Shown piece by piece: positions 24,529-32,237 of a stretch of DNA of 64,000 bases; position 1 is the first letter of the stretch, and each line of letters starts with the position of its first letter. The translations under genes were made by a program, and so were the position numbers. The DNA lies in NCBI GenBank assembly GCA_905215475.1, contig CAJMPW010000004.1, forward strand, positions 124,001 to 188,000. The letters are read 5' to 3'. The stretch comes from CAG-103 sp905215475. Its GTDB lineage: Bacteria > Bacillota > Clostridia > Oscillospirales > Oscillospiraceae. Under the pieces are notes generated by a model, which saw only the letters and a list, made by a program, of their open reading frames with translations, did no database searches and was not told the DNA's origin.

Positions 24529-25663
24529 AGTCATGTCCGTCTTCGGCACGCGGCCGGAGGCGATCAAAATGGCCCCGCTCGTGCTCGAGCTGCAAAAGCA
24601 TCCGGAGCTTGAGAGCGTCGTGTGCATCACGGCGCAGCACCGCGAGATGCTCGACTCCGTCATGGACTGCTTCGGCATCCGTGCGGACTACGACCTGAAC
24701 ATCATGCAGCAGGGTCAGGATCTGACCGCGATCACGACGCGCGTGCTCGAGCGTATGCGCGACGTGCTCAGCGAGGTGCAGCCGGACATCGTGCTTGTCC
24801 ACGGCGACACCACGACGACGTTTGCCGGCGCGCTCGCCGCGTTTTACGCCAAGATCCCGGTCGGCCATGTGGAGGCCGGTCTGCGCACCTATGACCGCTG
24901 GTCTCCCTTCCCGGAGGAGATGAACCGCGCCCTCGTCGGACGCATCGCCACGCTGCACTTCGCGCCGACCGCGAACAACGCCCACAACCTCGAGCGCGAG
25001 GCCGTGGAGGGCGACATTTTCGTCACCGGCAACACTGTCATCGACGCCATGAACTACACCGTGCGCGGCGAGCAGTTTGTCTCCGACGAGCTGCAGCAGG
25101 TCGATTTTTCGCGCCGGGTCATCGCCATGACCTGCCACCGGCGGGAAAATTACGGCGAGCCCATGCACAACATCTTCACCGCCGTGCGTCGTCTGGCGCT
25201 CGACTATCCGGATGTGGAGATCGTCTACCCCGTGCATCTGAGCCCCGTCGTGCGCAGCACCGCCGAGGAGCTGCTCGGCGGCGTGCCGAACATCCGGCTC
25301 ATCGCGCCGCTCGACGCCGTGGATATGCACCGGCTCATGGCGCGCAGCTACATGGTCATGACCGACTCCGGCGGCATTCAGGAGGAAGCCCCCGCTCTCG
25401 GCAAGCCCGTGCTCGTGCTCCGGCGCGAGACGGAGCGTCCGGAGGCCGTCACCGCCGGCACCGTGAAGCTCGCCGGAACGGACACGGAGGACATCTACCG
25501 CATGGCCGCCGAGCTGCTCGACGATCCGGCCGCCTATGACCGCATGGCCAAGGCCGTCAACCCCTATGGCGACGGGCAGGCCTGCCCGCGCATCGCGCAG
25601 GCGATCCTGAGCCACTTCCTGCCGGATGTGCAGCCGCCCGAGCCGTTTGCGCCCGCACGCTAA
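24512..25663 (+). CDS. wecB: UDP-GlcNAc 2-epimerase (non-hydrolysing)
   Basis: A 383-residue GT-B fold enzyme interconverting UDP-GlcNAc and UDP-ManNAc. Family signatures are FGTRPEAIKMAPL at the start, GDTTTTFAGALAAF, VEAGLRTYDRWSPFPEE and TDSGGIQEEAPALGKP. ATG 24512 is behind GGAGG and overlaps the last 17 bases of tagO. The stop overlaps the stop of a convergent small gene by a few bases, with no terminator between them. Confidence 0.95.
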   Translation: MSKRIKVMSVFGTRPEAIKMAPLVLELQKHPELESVVCITAQHREMLDSVMDCFGIRADYDLNIMQQGQDLTAITTRVLERMRDVLSEVQPDIVLVHGDTTTTFAGALAAFYAKIPVGHVEAGLRTYDRWSPFPEEMNRALVGRIATLHFAPTANNAHNLEREAVEGDIFVTGNTVIDAMNYTVRGEQFVSDELQQVDFSRRVIAMTCHRRENYGEPMHNIFTAVRRLALDYPDVEIVYPVHLSPVVRSTAEELLGGVPNIRLIAPLDAVDMHRLMARSYMVMTDSGGIQEEAPALGKPVLVLRRETERPEAVTAGTVKLAGTDTEDIYRMAAELLDDPAAYDRMAKAVNPYGDGQACPRIAQAILSHFLPDVQPPEPFAPAR

Positions 25664-25935
25664 AGAAACAGCATCCCGCCGAGGATGAACAGCAACTCCT
25701 TGTCGCCGCTCTCGCGGTAGAGGAGATACAGCACCAGGATCAGCAGCAGATCCTCCGACTCGAGGTCTGCAAGCGAAAATTTCTGCAGCAGCTGCTGTAA
25801 GCCGCCGCCGGACACGCCCGGCGGCGGCTTTTGCTTTGCAGCCGGCGGCACACTCGGCCGCGGACGGAACTCCGCGTGCGGCGCGTCCGGCACGCGCTCG
25901 ACCTGTCCACTGTTGCCCTGATAGCGATTATACAT
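25660..25935 (-). CDS. Small hypothetical protein (91 aa), third of a small-gene trio
   Basis: A 91-residue protein: a polar Pro-rich N-terminal half and a strongly hydrophobic C-terminus (LLLILVLYLLYRESGDKELLFILGGMLFL split by a charged turn), possibly two short membrane helices. ATG 25935 has GGGGGAGG with 6-base spacing and overlaps the end of the upstream gene. No family recognised. Confidence 0.7.
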   Translation of the reverse strand: MYNRYQGNSGQVERVPDAPHAEFRPRPSVPPAAKQKPPPGVSGGGLQQLLQKFSLADLESEDLLLILVLYLLYRESGDKELLFILGGMLFL

Positions 25936-26269
25936 CGTCATCCTCCCCCATCTCCCCGGCGGCGAGCTCTGCGAGCGACGCGAGCCGCGCGAGCTTCATG
26001 GCGCGGTCGATCTTGCGGCGGCGCTTTTCAGCCAGATACGGCTTCATGGCCTCGAGCAGGTGGCGGCTGGCAGAGTCACGGCTGCTGCCGCGCACGGCCG
26101 AGAGCATCCGGCGCAGCTGCCCCGCATCGAGCCCGGTCTCCGGCTGCGGCGCGGACGGCGGCTGTGTCTCGCCGCCGTCGCCCATGAGCGAGGACGCCAG
26201 CTGCGCGATCTTGCCGAGCTGCTGCGGGTCATGCAGCAGCGCATCGAGCTTTTCGCCGAGCTCATCCAT
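25928..26269 (-). CDS. Small hypothetical protein (113 aa), second of trio
   Basis: A 113-residue, mostly helical, soluble-looking protein: MDELGEKLDALLHDP start, Gly/Pro linker near 32-47, then a basic helical part with LLEAMKPYLAEKRRRKIDRAMK and an acidic end (GEDDDV). It overlaps the gene before it by 8 bases and the gene after it by 8 bases, so all three are translated as a unit. No known family seen; the pattern recalls small conserved Clostridia proteins near sporulation genes, a weak impression only. Confidence 0.72.
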   Translation of the reverse strand: MDELGEKLDALLHDPQQLGKIAQLASSLMGDGGETQPPSAPQPETGLDAGQLRRMLSAVRGSSRDSASRHLLEAMKPYLAEKRRRKIDRAMKLARLASLAELAAGEMGEDDDV

Positions 26270-26504
26270 CCTGCATCGCGTCCTTCACTTTTCCGGCCAG
26301 ACGCTGTCCCGCGTCCGTGCTGAGCACCTGCGTGAGGATCTGCCGCAGCAGCTCGGTGTCGCCCGTGCGCGCCGCCTGCTCGATCTTCTGCGCATCGAGC
26401 GCGTCGGCAAGCCGCTGCCCATCGGTCGAGTCGGCGATCGCCTGCAGCCGCTGCAGGCGCCCGTCGCGCGCAAGGTCCTGCTTCAGCGCATCCAAGTCCT
26501 TCAT
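26262..26504 (-). CDS. Small hypothetical protein (80 aa), first of trio
   Basis: An 80-residue helical, charged protein (MKDLDALKQDLARDG start, then Asp/Gln/Ala-rich helices, KVKDAMQDG end). ATG 26504 uses GGAG with 10-base spacing; an in-frame GTG at 26513 is too close to that site. It begins the tightly overlapping trio. No transcription start is obvious on this strand; the near-consensus promoter here reads the other way. Confidence 0.7.
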   Translation of the reverse strand: MKDLDALKQDLARDGRLQRLQAIADSTDGQRLADALDAQKIEQAARTGDTELLRQILTQVLSTDAGQRLAGKVKDAMQDG

Positions 26505-26530
26505 ATCGGTCACGCTCCAGTCGGGGCGGC

Positions 26531-26559
26531 TTGACTTTGCAGGCCGCGTCCCGTATAAT
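26531..26559 (+). promoter_or_regulatory. Sigma-A promoter of the phosphoesterase gene
   Basis: TTGACT, 17-base spacer, TATAAT on the plus strand. CCCGGCA-G-TGCCGGG follows at 26568-26582, at the likely transcript start. Confidence 0.75.
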
Positions 26560-26634
26560 GCGGATAGCCCGGCAGTGCCGGGTATCCTGCTTTATTGTAT
26601 TCTATGACCCATACAGAGGTGACTTGCCACGAAG

Positions 26635-27105
26635 GTGCTTGTTTTTTCGGATTCTCACGGCCGGACGCTCGGCATGGTGCGCGCCGTCCGTCAGCAGCAG
26701 CCGGACGCCGTGTTCCATCTCGGCGACTGTGAGCGCGACGCGCAGCGGCTGGAAAAGGAGTTTCCCGACCTGCCGCTCTTCCGCGTGTGCGGCAACTGTG
26801 ACCGCGAGCCGGTCAACCCCGAGGTGCTGCAGTGCACGCTCGACGGCGTGAAGTTTTTCTGCACGCACGGCGACCGCTACGGTGTGAAGTACACGCTCGA
26901 CGCGATGCTCAATGCAGCCTATTTCGCCGGGGCGGATATCGTGCTCTTCGGGCACACGCACCGTGCGCTCAGCGAGACGATGCAGGGGCTCTACGTCGTC
27001 AACCCCGGCACGGCGGGCGTCGGCGCGGTGTGCACCTACGCCTGCATCGAGACGCGCGACGGCGCGATCCACAGCGCCGGTATCCACGCCATTCCCGAGG
27101 CATGA
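26635..27105 (+). CDS. YfcE/MJ0936-type metallophosphoesterase
   Basis: A 156-residue calcineurin-like phosphodiesterase. Metal-binding motifs in order: FSDSHG, LGDCERD, CGNCD, THGDR and GHTHR. The family hydrolyses phosphodiesters in vitro; the natural substrate is not fixed. GTG 26635 is the first normal start codon, but AGAGGTGA at 26615-26622 is 12 bases away and relatives usually begin MKVLVFSDSHG, which would place the start at ACG 26629 with ideal 6-base spacing. Confidence 0.88.
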   Translation: MLVFSDSHGRTLGMVRAVRQQQPDAVFHLGDCERDAQRLEKEFPDLPLFRVCGNCDREPVNPEVLQCTLDGVKFFCTHGDRYGVKYTLDAMLNAAYFAGADIVLFGHTHRALSETMQGLYVVNPGTAGVGAVCTYACIETRDGAIHSAGIHAIPEA

Positions 27106-27138
27106 AAATGCTCCCTCGACCTTGCGAGGGAGCATTTT
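27106..27138. terminator. Bidirectional terminator
   Basis: AAAATGCTCCCTCG facing CGAGGGAGCATTTT across a 5-base loop, between convergent phosphoesterase and PASTA genes. Confidence 0.85.
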
Positions 27139-27148
27139 GCTGCTTTGT

Positions 27149-27958
27149 TTACTTTTGGCGGAACGTCACATAGAGCGTATGGTTCGTGTCGACGTTCATA
27201 AACGAGTAGCTCGTCAGCGGCAGGACAGTCATACCGTCGATGACCAGCGTTGCGACCTCATAGCCCTCCTTCGGCGTGATCGTGAACGACACGCTGCCGC
27301 CCTCGGCCACCTTCTGATTCCCGCTCGGGCTGACGCTGCCGCCGGCGCCGCAGGTGACCGTGATGGTAAATTCCTTCTTCTCCGGTCCGTCGGAGATGGT
27401 GACGTAGATCGTCGTGCCGGGCTTGACCATCGTGCCGCCGACCGGATTCTGGCGCGCAACGGAGCCCTTTTGCACATTGTCGTCATAGGCCGTGCCGCTC
27501 TTTTCCAAGGTGACACCGAGGCTCTTAGCCGTCGCCTGTGCCTGCTCGAACGAGAGACCGACAAAGCTCGGGATCGCGACCGGAGTATCCTCCGGTGCGG
27601 TCGTCTCCGCCTTCGGACCGAGCGAGACGACGAACGCGACCGTCTGCCGGTGCTTGAGCTGCGTGCCCTCATTCACATCCTGACGGATAACGATGCCCTT
27701 GGTCTCGTTGCTGTTTTCGTAGGTGATGCTCGGCTCCGCGTCAAGCTCTGCAAGCTGCGCCTTGGCCGATTCCTCGGTCTGACCGACGAGGTTGGGCAGG
27801 ATGCGATCACCGCCCTTGTGGAAGTTGAACACGCCGGACAGCGCACAGATCACGACCGTGACGAGCGCGAGCATCGCCGTGACCGCCGTGATCGCCAGGC
27901 GCTGGCGCTGGCTCATGCGCTGCACGCGGCGGCGGCGTGTGGTTTTGGGTTGGCTCAT
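27149..27958 (-). CDS. PASTA-domain membrane protein
   Basis: A 269-residue protein: basic cytosolic N-terminus (RRRRVQR), one membrane span at about 22-44, two extracellular PASTA domains (about 50-115 and 125-195, each with the PNLVGQ/PSFVGL opening), then a beta-rich C-terminal repeat domain (GGSVSPSGNQKVAEGG). PASTA domains bind muropeptides, usually on Ser/Thr kinases or penicillin-binding proteins; here no kinase or transpeptidase is attached. GGAGG precedes ATG 27958. It may sense or bind peptidoglycan. Confidence 0.85.
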   Translation of the reverse strand: MSQPKTTRRRRVQRMSQRQRLAITAVTAMLALVTVVICALSGVFNFHKGGDRILPNLVGQTEESAKAQLAELDAEPSITYENSNETKGIVIRQDVNEGTQLKHRQTVAFVVSLGPKAETTAPEDTPVAIPSFVGLSFEQAQATAKSLGVTLEKSGTAYDDNVQKGSVARQNPVGGTMVKPGTTIYVTISDGPEKKEFTITVTCGAGGSVSPSGNQKVAEGGSVSFTITPKEGYEVATLVIDGMTVLPLTSYSFMNVDTNHTLYVTFRQK

Positions 27959-28010
27959 ATTTTTTCCTCCGGATCAACAGGATGGATAGAAATTTTGCGG
28001 GAATGAGTAT

Positions 28011-28038
28011 ATAATAACATAGACGCAGCGTTTTGACA
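28011..28038 (-). promoter_or_regulatory. Possible promoter of the PASTA gene
   Basis: TTGTCA, 16-base spacer, TATTAT on the minus strand, about 50 bases before the start. The fit is fair. Confidence 0.4.
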
Positions 28039-28065
28039 AATGTTCGTTTTTGGGAGGATCATCGC

Positions 28066-28773
28066 ATGAAAAAAATCGTACTCGTGACCGGCGCATCGCG
28101 CGGCATCGGCAAGGCGGCCGCATTGGCGCTGGCGCGTGACGGCTGGACGGTACACGTCAACTACATACAGTCACAGGCGGCCGCCGAGGCAGTCGCGGCG
28201 CAGACCGGCGGACTTGCCATCCGCGCCGACGTAAGCGACGCGCAGGCCGTCGCCGCCATGTTCGAGCAGACTGGTCCGGTCGATCTGCTGGTGAACAACG
28301 CCGGCGTCGCGGTCTACGGTCTGCTGACCGATCTTGACCCCGCCGTGTGGCAGCGGCTCTTTGACGTCAACGTCACAGGCACTTACAACTGCTGCCGGTT
28401 CGCCATCCCGCCGATGGTGCACGAAAAGGCCGGGCACATCATCAATCTCACCTCCATCCTCGGCATGAACGGCGCCTCGTGCGAGGCGGCCTATTCGGCG
28501 ACGAAGGGGGCGATCATCGCATTCACGAAGGCGATGGCGAAGGAGCTCGGTCCGTCCGGCATCCGCGTCAACTGCGTTGCCCCCGGCTGCATCGACACCG
28601 ACATGATCGCAAACCTCAGCCCTGAGGACAAGGCGGAGCTCGCCGAGAGCACGTCCCTCGGGCGCATGGGCACGGCGGAGGAAGTCGGCGATGCGATCGC
28701 GCTGCTGGCGAGCGAGCGCGCCCGCTTCGTGACCGGGCAGGTGTTCGGCGTGGACGGCGGACTGCTCATCTGA
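28066..28773 (+). CDS. SDR-family reductase, FabG-like
   Basis: A 235-residue classical short-chain dehydrogenase. Cofactor motif TGASRGIGKA, NNAG, catalytic Ser in LTSILG, YxxxK in YSATKGA, and the C-terminal VFGVDGGLLI closing strand all match 3-oxoacyl-ACP reductase-like enzymes. No other fatty acid synthesis gene adjoins it, so it may be a paralogue with another carbonyl substrate. GGGAGG precedes ATG 28066. Confidence 0.88.
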   Translation: MKKIVLVTGASRGIGKAAALALARDGWTVHVNYIQSQAAAEAVAAQTGGLAIRADVSDAQAVAAMFEQTGPVDLLVNNAGVAVYGLLTDLDPAVWQRLFDVNVTGTYNCCRFAIPPMVHEKAGHIINLTSILGMNGASCEAAYSATKGAIIAFTKAMAKELGPSGIRVNCVAPGCIDTDMIANLSPEDKAELAESTSLGRMGTAEEVGDAIALLASERARFVTGQVFGVDGGLLI

Positions 28774-28784
28774 ATCAGGCACAA

Positions 28785-28820
28785 AAAACAGGTGCATACC
28801 GGATCGGTATGCACCTGTTT
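28785..28820. terminator. Bidirectional terminator
   Basis: AACAGGTGCATACCG facing CGGTATGCACCTGTT; T-runs on both strands. It separates the SDR gene from holB-ricT. Confidence 0.85.
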
Positions 28821-28828
28821 CAGCTTAT

Positions 28829-28878
28829 CCAAGAACCTCGTAGCCTTTCGCCGCCGATGCGGCGAAAGAACGTTCCAT
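28829..28878 (+). repeat. Copy A of a dispersed palindromic repeat
   Basis: CCAAGAACCTCGTAG followed by TTTCGCCGCCG...GCGGCGAAAGAA. The same sequence with a few changes recurs inverted at about 55280-55331. The core is a hairpin (TTTCGCCGC/GCGGCGAAA). It lies between the terminator and the ricT stop codon. Confidence 0.7.
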
Positions 28879-28879
28879 C

Positions 28880-30250
28880 TCATTCCGCCTTCGGCGCGTT
28901 GGGCGCGGTATTGCCGGGTTTGGCATTGCCGGACGCTGCGGACTTATTGCGTCCGCGGCCGCCGCGATGCCGGCGGCGGTGATTGTCCGCGCGCTTTTCG
29001 CCGCTCTGCGCAGCGCCGTCGGCAGGCTTGGCCGCCGGAGCTTGCGCACGGCTGCGCTCCGGATGCTCGCCCGCAGGCTTGTCATCGGGCTTGCGTGCGC
29101 CGGATTTGCGGTTGGACTGGGACTTCTGGCGCTGCGGCTGCTTGGGCTTTGCACCCTCCTTTGCCCCGTCCTTCGCCCCGTCTTTGGCGGTGTGCTCCGC
29201 CTTCGGAGCGATCTGCGCATCGGCAGGCTTCTTCCCGCCATGACCGCGGGAGCGGCGGCGCGGGCGCTTTTTCTTCTCGCCCTGCTCGGTGTTCGCGCCG
29301 TCGGGCTTCTTGTCGCCGTAGACATCGTCCGCAAACAGCTGCGGCAGCGCCCACGGATCTTCCTTCGGCTCTTCATCGCGCACCGGCTTCGGCCGGTCCT
29401 TGAGCAGCGACGGCAGCGGCTCGCCCGGCTTCGGGCGTCCCCCGGGGATCACGGCGATCTCGTCGGCCTGATAGCTCTTGAACACATCCTCGCCCTGACC
29501 GTCAAGCTTGACCTTCAGGCTGCTGCGCAGGATGTTGACAGACGACACCGTGCCGTAGCCCGCAGGCGTCTCGACAAAGGCGCCGACCTTCGGCACGGCC
29601 TTGACCAGATCCTCATACGCCGCCTGCTCATAGCGCAGGCAGCACATCAGACGGCCGCACGCACCGGAGATCTTCGACGGGTTGAGCGACATGGACTGCA
29701 CCTTCGCCATCTTCGTCGAGACGGGCTGAAAGTCGTCCAGAAACTGACTGCAGCAGTACGGGCGGCCGCAGATGCCGATGCCGCCGAGCATCTTCGCCTC
29801 ATCGCGCACGCCGATCTGCCGCAGCTCGATGCGGTTGCGGAACACGGAGGCGAGATCCTTGACCAGCTCGCGGAAATCAACACGCCCGTCGGACGTGAAG
29901 AAGAACATGGTCTTGTTGCCCTCGAAGCTGCACTCGACATCCACGAGCTTCATATCCAGACCATGCTCGGCGATCTTCTGCTTGCAGATCTGAAACGCCT
30001 CCTGCTCGCGGCGGTGGTTGATCTCCTCGATGCGCAGATCGTCCTTCGTGGCGATGCGCGCCAGAGAGCGCAGCGGCTGCACGACCGTCTCATCCGGCAC
30101 GACGTGGTTTCCGAGAACGCACTCTGCCAGCTCCAAGCCGCGCGAGGTCTCGACGACGACCTTGTCGCCTGTGCGCACGGCGACGCCGTGCGGGTCAAAG
30201 AAATAGACCTTGCCGCGGTTTTTGAATTTTACACTGATTACTTCTGTCAA
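28880..30250 (-). CDS. ricT: RicT/YaaT (PSP1 domain) with long basic tail
   Basis: A 456-residue protein. Residues 1 to about 270 are the PSP1/RicT core with the conserved cysteine set (GICGRPYCCSQF and CGRLMCCLRYE). In Bacillus, RicT works with RicA and RicF in an Fe-S complex that helps RNase Y mature mRNAs and promotes sporulation. Residues about 300-456 are a Lys/Arg/Pro/Ala-rich disordered tail, far longer than in Bacillus, that could bind RNA. TTG 30250 is the start, 8 bases after GAGG. It follows holB by 10 bases, the usual pairing. Confidence 0.9.
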   Translation of the reverse strand: MTEVISVKFKNRGKVYFFDPHGVAVRTGDKVVVETSRGLELAECVLGNHVVPDETVVQPLRSLARIATKDDLRIEEINHRREQEAFQICKQKIAEHGLDMKLVDVECSFEGNKTMFFFTSDGRVDFRELVKDLASVFRNRIELRQIGVRDEAKMLGGIGICGRPYCCSQFLDDFQPVSTKMAKVQSMSLNPSKISGACGRLMCCLRYEQAAYEDLVKAVPKVGAFVETPAGYGTVSSVNILRSSLKVKLDGQGEDVFKSYQADEIAVIPGGRPKPGEPLPSLLKDRPKPVRDEEPKEDPWALPQLFADDVYGDKKPDGANTEQGEKKKRPRRRSRGHGGKKPADAQIAPKAEHTAKDGAKDGAKEGAKPKQPQRQKSQSNRKSGARKPDDKPAGEHPERSRAQAPAAKPADGAAQSGEKRADNHRRRHRGGRGRNKSAASGNAKPGNTAPNAPKAE

Positions 30251-30260
30251 TTTAATATCC

Positions 30261-31052
30261 TCACTTCTGAACGCGCGCCTGTACACCGGAAACGGTCAAC
30301 AGGCCAAAGATATGCTTCACGCTGACGTTGGCGCGGCGGTATTGCTCACAGGTCTCGATCAGGCGCAGCTGCTGCGCACACAGCGCCTCCGGCAAAAGCG
30401 TCTGACCCGGCTGCGCCAGCAGCTCGACGAGCCGGTGCTGCACTGCGGACAAGAACTCAGCAAGCGCCTGCGCCTCCATGCCCTCGTGCGCGAGACACCA
30501 GCGCAGAAGCGTCAGGCGGTCCTGCGACGCGACCGCGTGCAGGTAATCGTCCGCCAAAGTGCGCATCTCCTCCGACTCCAGCGGCTGCTCGGTCGGGTCG
30601 CGCAGCAGCGCGCAGCGCGAGCGCACTGTCGTCAGCAGCGAATCCGGGCTTGCGGCCGCAAGGATGAACGCCGCACTGCGCGGCGGCTCCTCCAGCAGCT
30701 TCAAAAACGCATTCTGCGCATTGAGATTCATCAGCTCTGCCTGACGCAGAACGTAGACCTTCTTTTCCGCCTCGCTCGGCAGGATGTATGCCGTGGCCGC
30801 GACACTGCGGATCTGATCGACCTTGATCACGGGGATCTTGCCGCTGCGATCCGGCTCAACATAGATCACGTCCGGGTGCACATGGTCATAGACCTTGCGG
30901 CAGTCCCGGCACGCGCGGCACGGGCGCACGCCGTCGCTGCGGCAGAGCATGGCCGCCGTCAGATCGAGCGCCAGCCGCTCGCGCGCCTGTTCAGACTGCG
31001 ACACGACGATATACGAATGCAGCAGATGCTCCTGCGGTTGAAATTGCAGCAT
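30261..31052 (-). CDS. holB: DNA polymerase III delta-prime subunit
   Basis: A 263-residue clamp-loader AAA+ subunit. It has the zinc module (CRSDGVRPCRACRDC), the sensor region NAQNAFLKLLEEPP and the arginine context of the delta-prime family (TVRSRC). The Walker A is absent, as expected for a non-ATP-binding subunit. ATG 31052 follows AAAGGAG. The holB-ricT order is conserved in Firmicutes. Confidence 0.92.
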   Translation of the reverse strand: MLQFQPQEHLLHSYIVVSQSEQARERLALDLTAAMLCRSDGVRPCRACRDCRKVYDHVHPDVIYVEPDRSGKIPVIKVDQIRSVAATAYILPSEAEKKVYVLRQAELMNLNAQNAFLKLLEEPPRSAAFILAAASPDSLLTTVRSRCALLRDPTEQPLESEEMRTLADDYLHAVASQDRLTLLRWCLAHEGMEAQALAEFLSAVQHRLVELLAQPGQTLLPEALCAQQLRLIETCEQYRRANVSVKHIFGLLTVSGVQARVQK

Positions 31053-31082
31053 ACGCGCGCTCCTTTCCAGCATACATTGCTT

Positions 31083-31111
31083 ATTTTACCCGCTGCGGCC
31101 GGATTCGTCAA
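31083..31111 (-). promoter_or_regulatory. Sigma-A promoter of holB-ricT
   Basis: TTGACG, 17-base spacer, TAAAAT on the minus strand. Confidence 0.7.
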
Positions 31112-31165
31112 TCACATTTGCGGGGGAAAACAAAAAAGGCCGTGCCCAGCGCGCGCCCGCAGACA

Positions 31166-31202
31166 CAAAAAAAGCAGACAGCACGGCGGCTGTCTGCTTT
31201 TT
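31166..31202 (-). terminator. Terminator after acpP
   Basis: GCAGACAG pairs with CTGTCTGC; T-runs on both strands. It ends the long rpmH-to-acpP transcript. Confidence 0.85.
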
Positions 31203-31215
31203 CAAATGTACGTGC

Positions 31216-31440
31216 TCAGGCGTTCTTCTCGAGGTAATCCACGACCTGACGAACGGTGGTCAGCTCGGCCGCCTTCTCGTCTTCGATCGTGATGCCGTAG
31301 GCATCCTCGATGGACATGACCAGCTCCACGACGTCGAGCGAATCTGCGCCGAGATCGTCCGCGATGTTGGTGTCCATGGTGATGGTGTTTTCGTCCACCT
31401 CAAACTGGTGGGCAAGCAGTTTTCTCACTTGTTCGAACAT
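31216..31440 (-). CDS. acpP: Acyl carrier protein
   Basis: A 74-residue acidic four-helix carrier. The phosphopantetheine site is Ser in GADSLDVVEL. ATG 31440 is preceded by AGGAGG. It carries acyl chains for fatty acid synthesis. It is placed 26 bases behind jag instead of with fab genes, which is unusual for the gene. Confidence 0.94.
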   Translation of the reverse strand: MFEQVRKLLAHQFEVDENTITMDTNIADDLGADSLDVVELVMSIEDAYGITIEDEKAAELTTVRQVVDYLEKNA

Positions 31441-31466
31441 AATACCGTTTCCTCCTAAGTCTCTCG

Positions 31467-32237
31467 TCAGCTCCACTCGCGGCTGACCGGTTTGTTGCTG
31501 GTGCGCTGCGGCTTCTCGTAGGAGACCACAACGCGGCGGTTCGGCTCGGTACCGGTCGAACTCGTCGTCACGCCTTCGTAATCCTGCAGCGCCGTGTGGA
31601 TGACGTGACGCTCATAGGAATTCATCGGCTCAAGCGCCATGCTGCGCTTATACTTGACGGCCTTGGCGGCCATCTTCTCAGCCAGACGCACGAGCGACTC
31701 CTCGCGCTTGGCGCGGTAGCTCTCGGCATCGACGCTGATGTGCATATGCTTGTCGCTGCCGCGATTGACCGCATAGTTGGTCAGGTGCTGGATGGCATCG
31801 AGCGTCTCGCCGCGGCGGCCGATGACGGCGCCCATGCCGCTGCCGGACAGATTCACGTTCACACCGCCGTTGTCGCGCGCGGTGATGTCGATCTGCGCCT
31901 GAATGCCCATGTGCTCGAGCAGACCGCTGACGAACGTGCGGATGCGCGCATAGCTCTCCGGCTCGTCCACCGGCGCGGCGCTCTGCTCGCACGCCTCCGG
32001 CTCGGCGGCCGGTGCCTGCGGCTCGGCGGGCGCAGCCTCCTGCTCCGTTTCCTCATCCGGCGCCTCATACTGCACGCGGATCACCGCGGGGCTGGCACCG
32101 ATGCCGAGGAAGCCGGACTTGGCGCGCTCGACGATCTCAACGGAAACATCATCCCGGTCAAGGCCAAGCTCCTCGAGCGCGGCGGCAATGGCCGCCTCTT
32201 CCGTCTTGCCAGACTTTTCCAGTGTTTTTAACATCAT
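31467..32237 (-). CDS. jag: KhpB/Jag RNA-binding protein
   Basis: A 256-residue protein with the Jag-N domain (about 1-55, ...SGKTEEAAIAAALEELG), an Ala/Pro/Glu linker (60-95), a KH domain (GAVIGRRGETLDAIQ at about 140-155) and an R3H domain (SYERHVIHTALQ, near 215-225). It binds RNA and influences cell elongation and division in Firmicutes. The ATG overlaps the yidC stop. Conserved position after yidC. Confidence 0.94.
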   Translation of the reverse strand: MMLKTLEKSGKTEEAAIAAALEELGLDRDDVSVEIVERAKSGFLGIGASPAVIRVQYEAPDEETEQEAAPAEPQAPAAEPEACEQSAAPVDEPESYARIRTFVSGLLEHMGIQAQIDITARDNGGVNVNLSGSGMGAVIGRRGETLDAIQHLTNYAVNRGSDKHMHISVDAESYRAKREESLVRLAEKMAAKAVKYKRSMALEPMNSYERHVIHTALQDYEGVTTSSTGTEPNRRVVVSYEKPQRTSNKPVSREWS

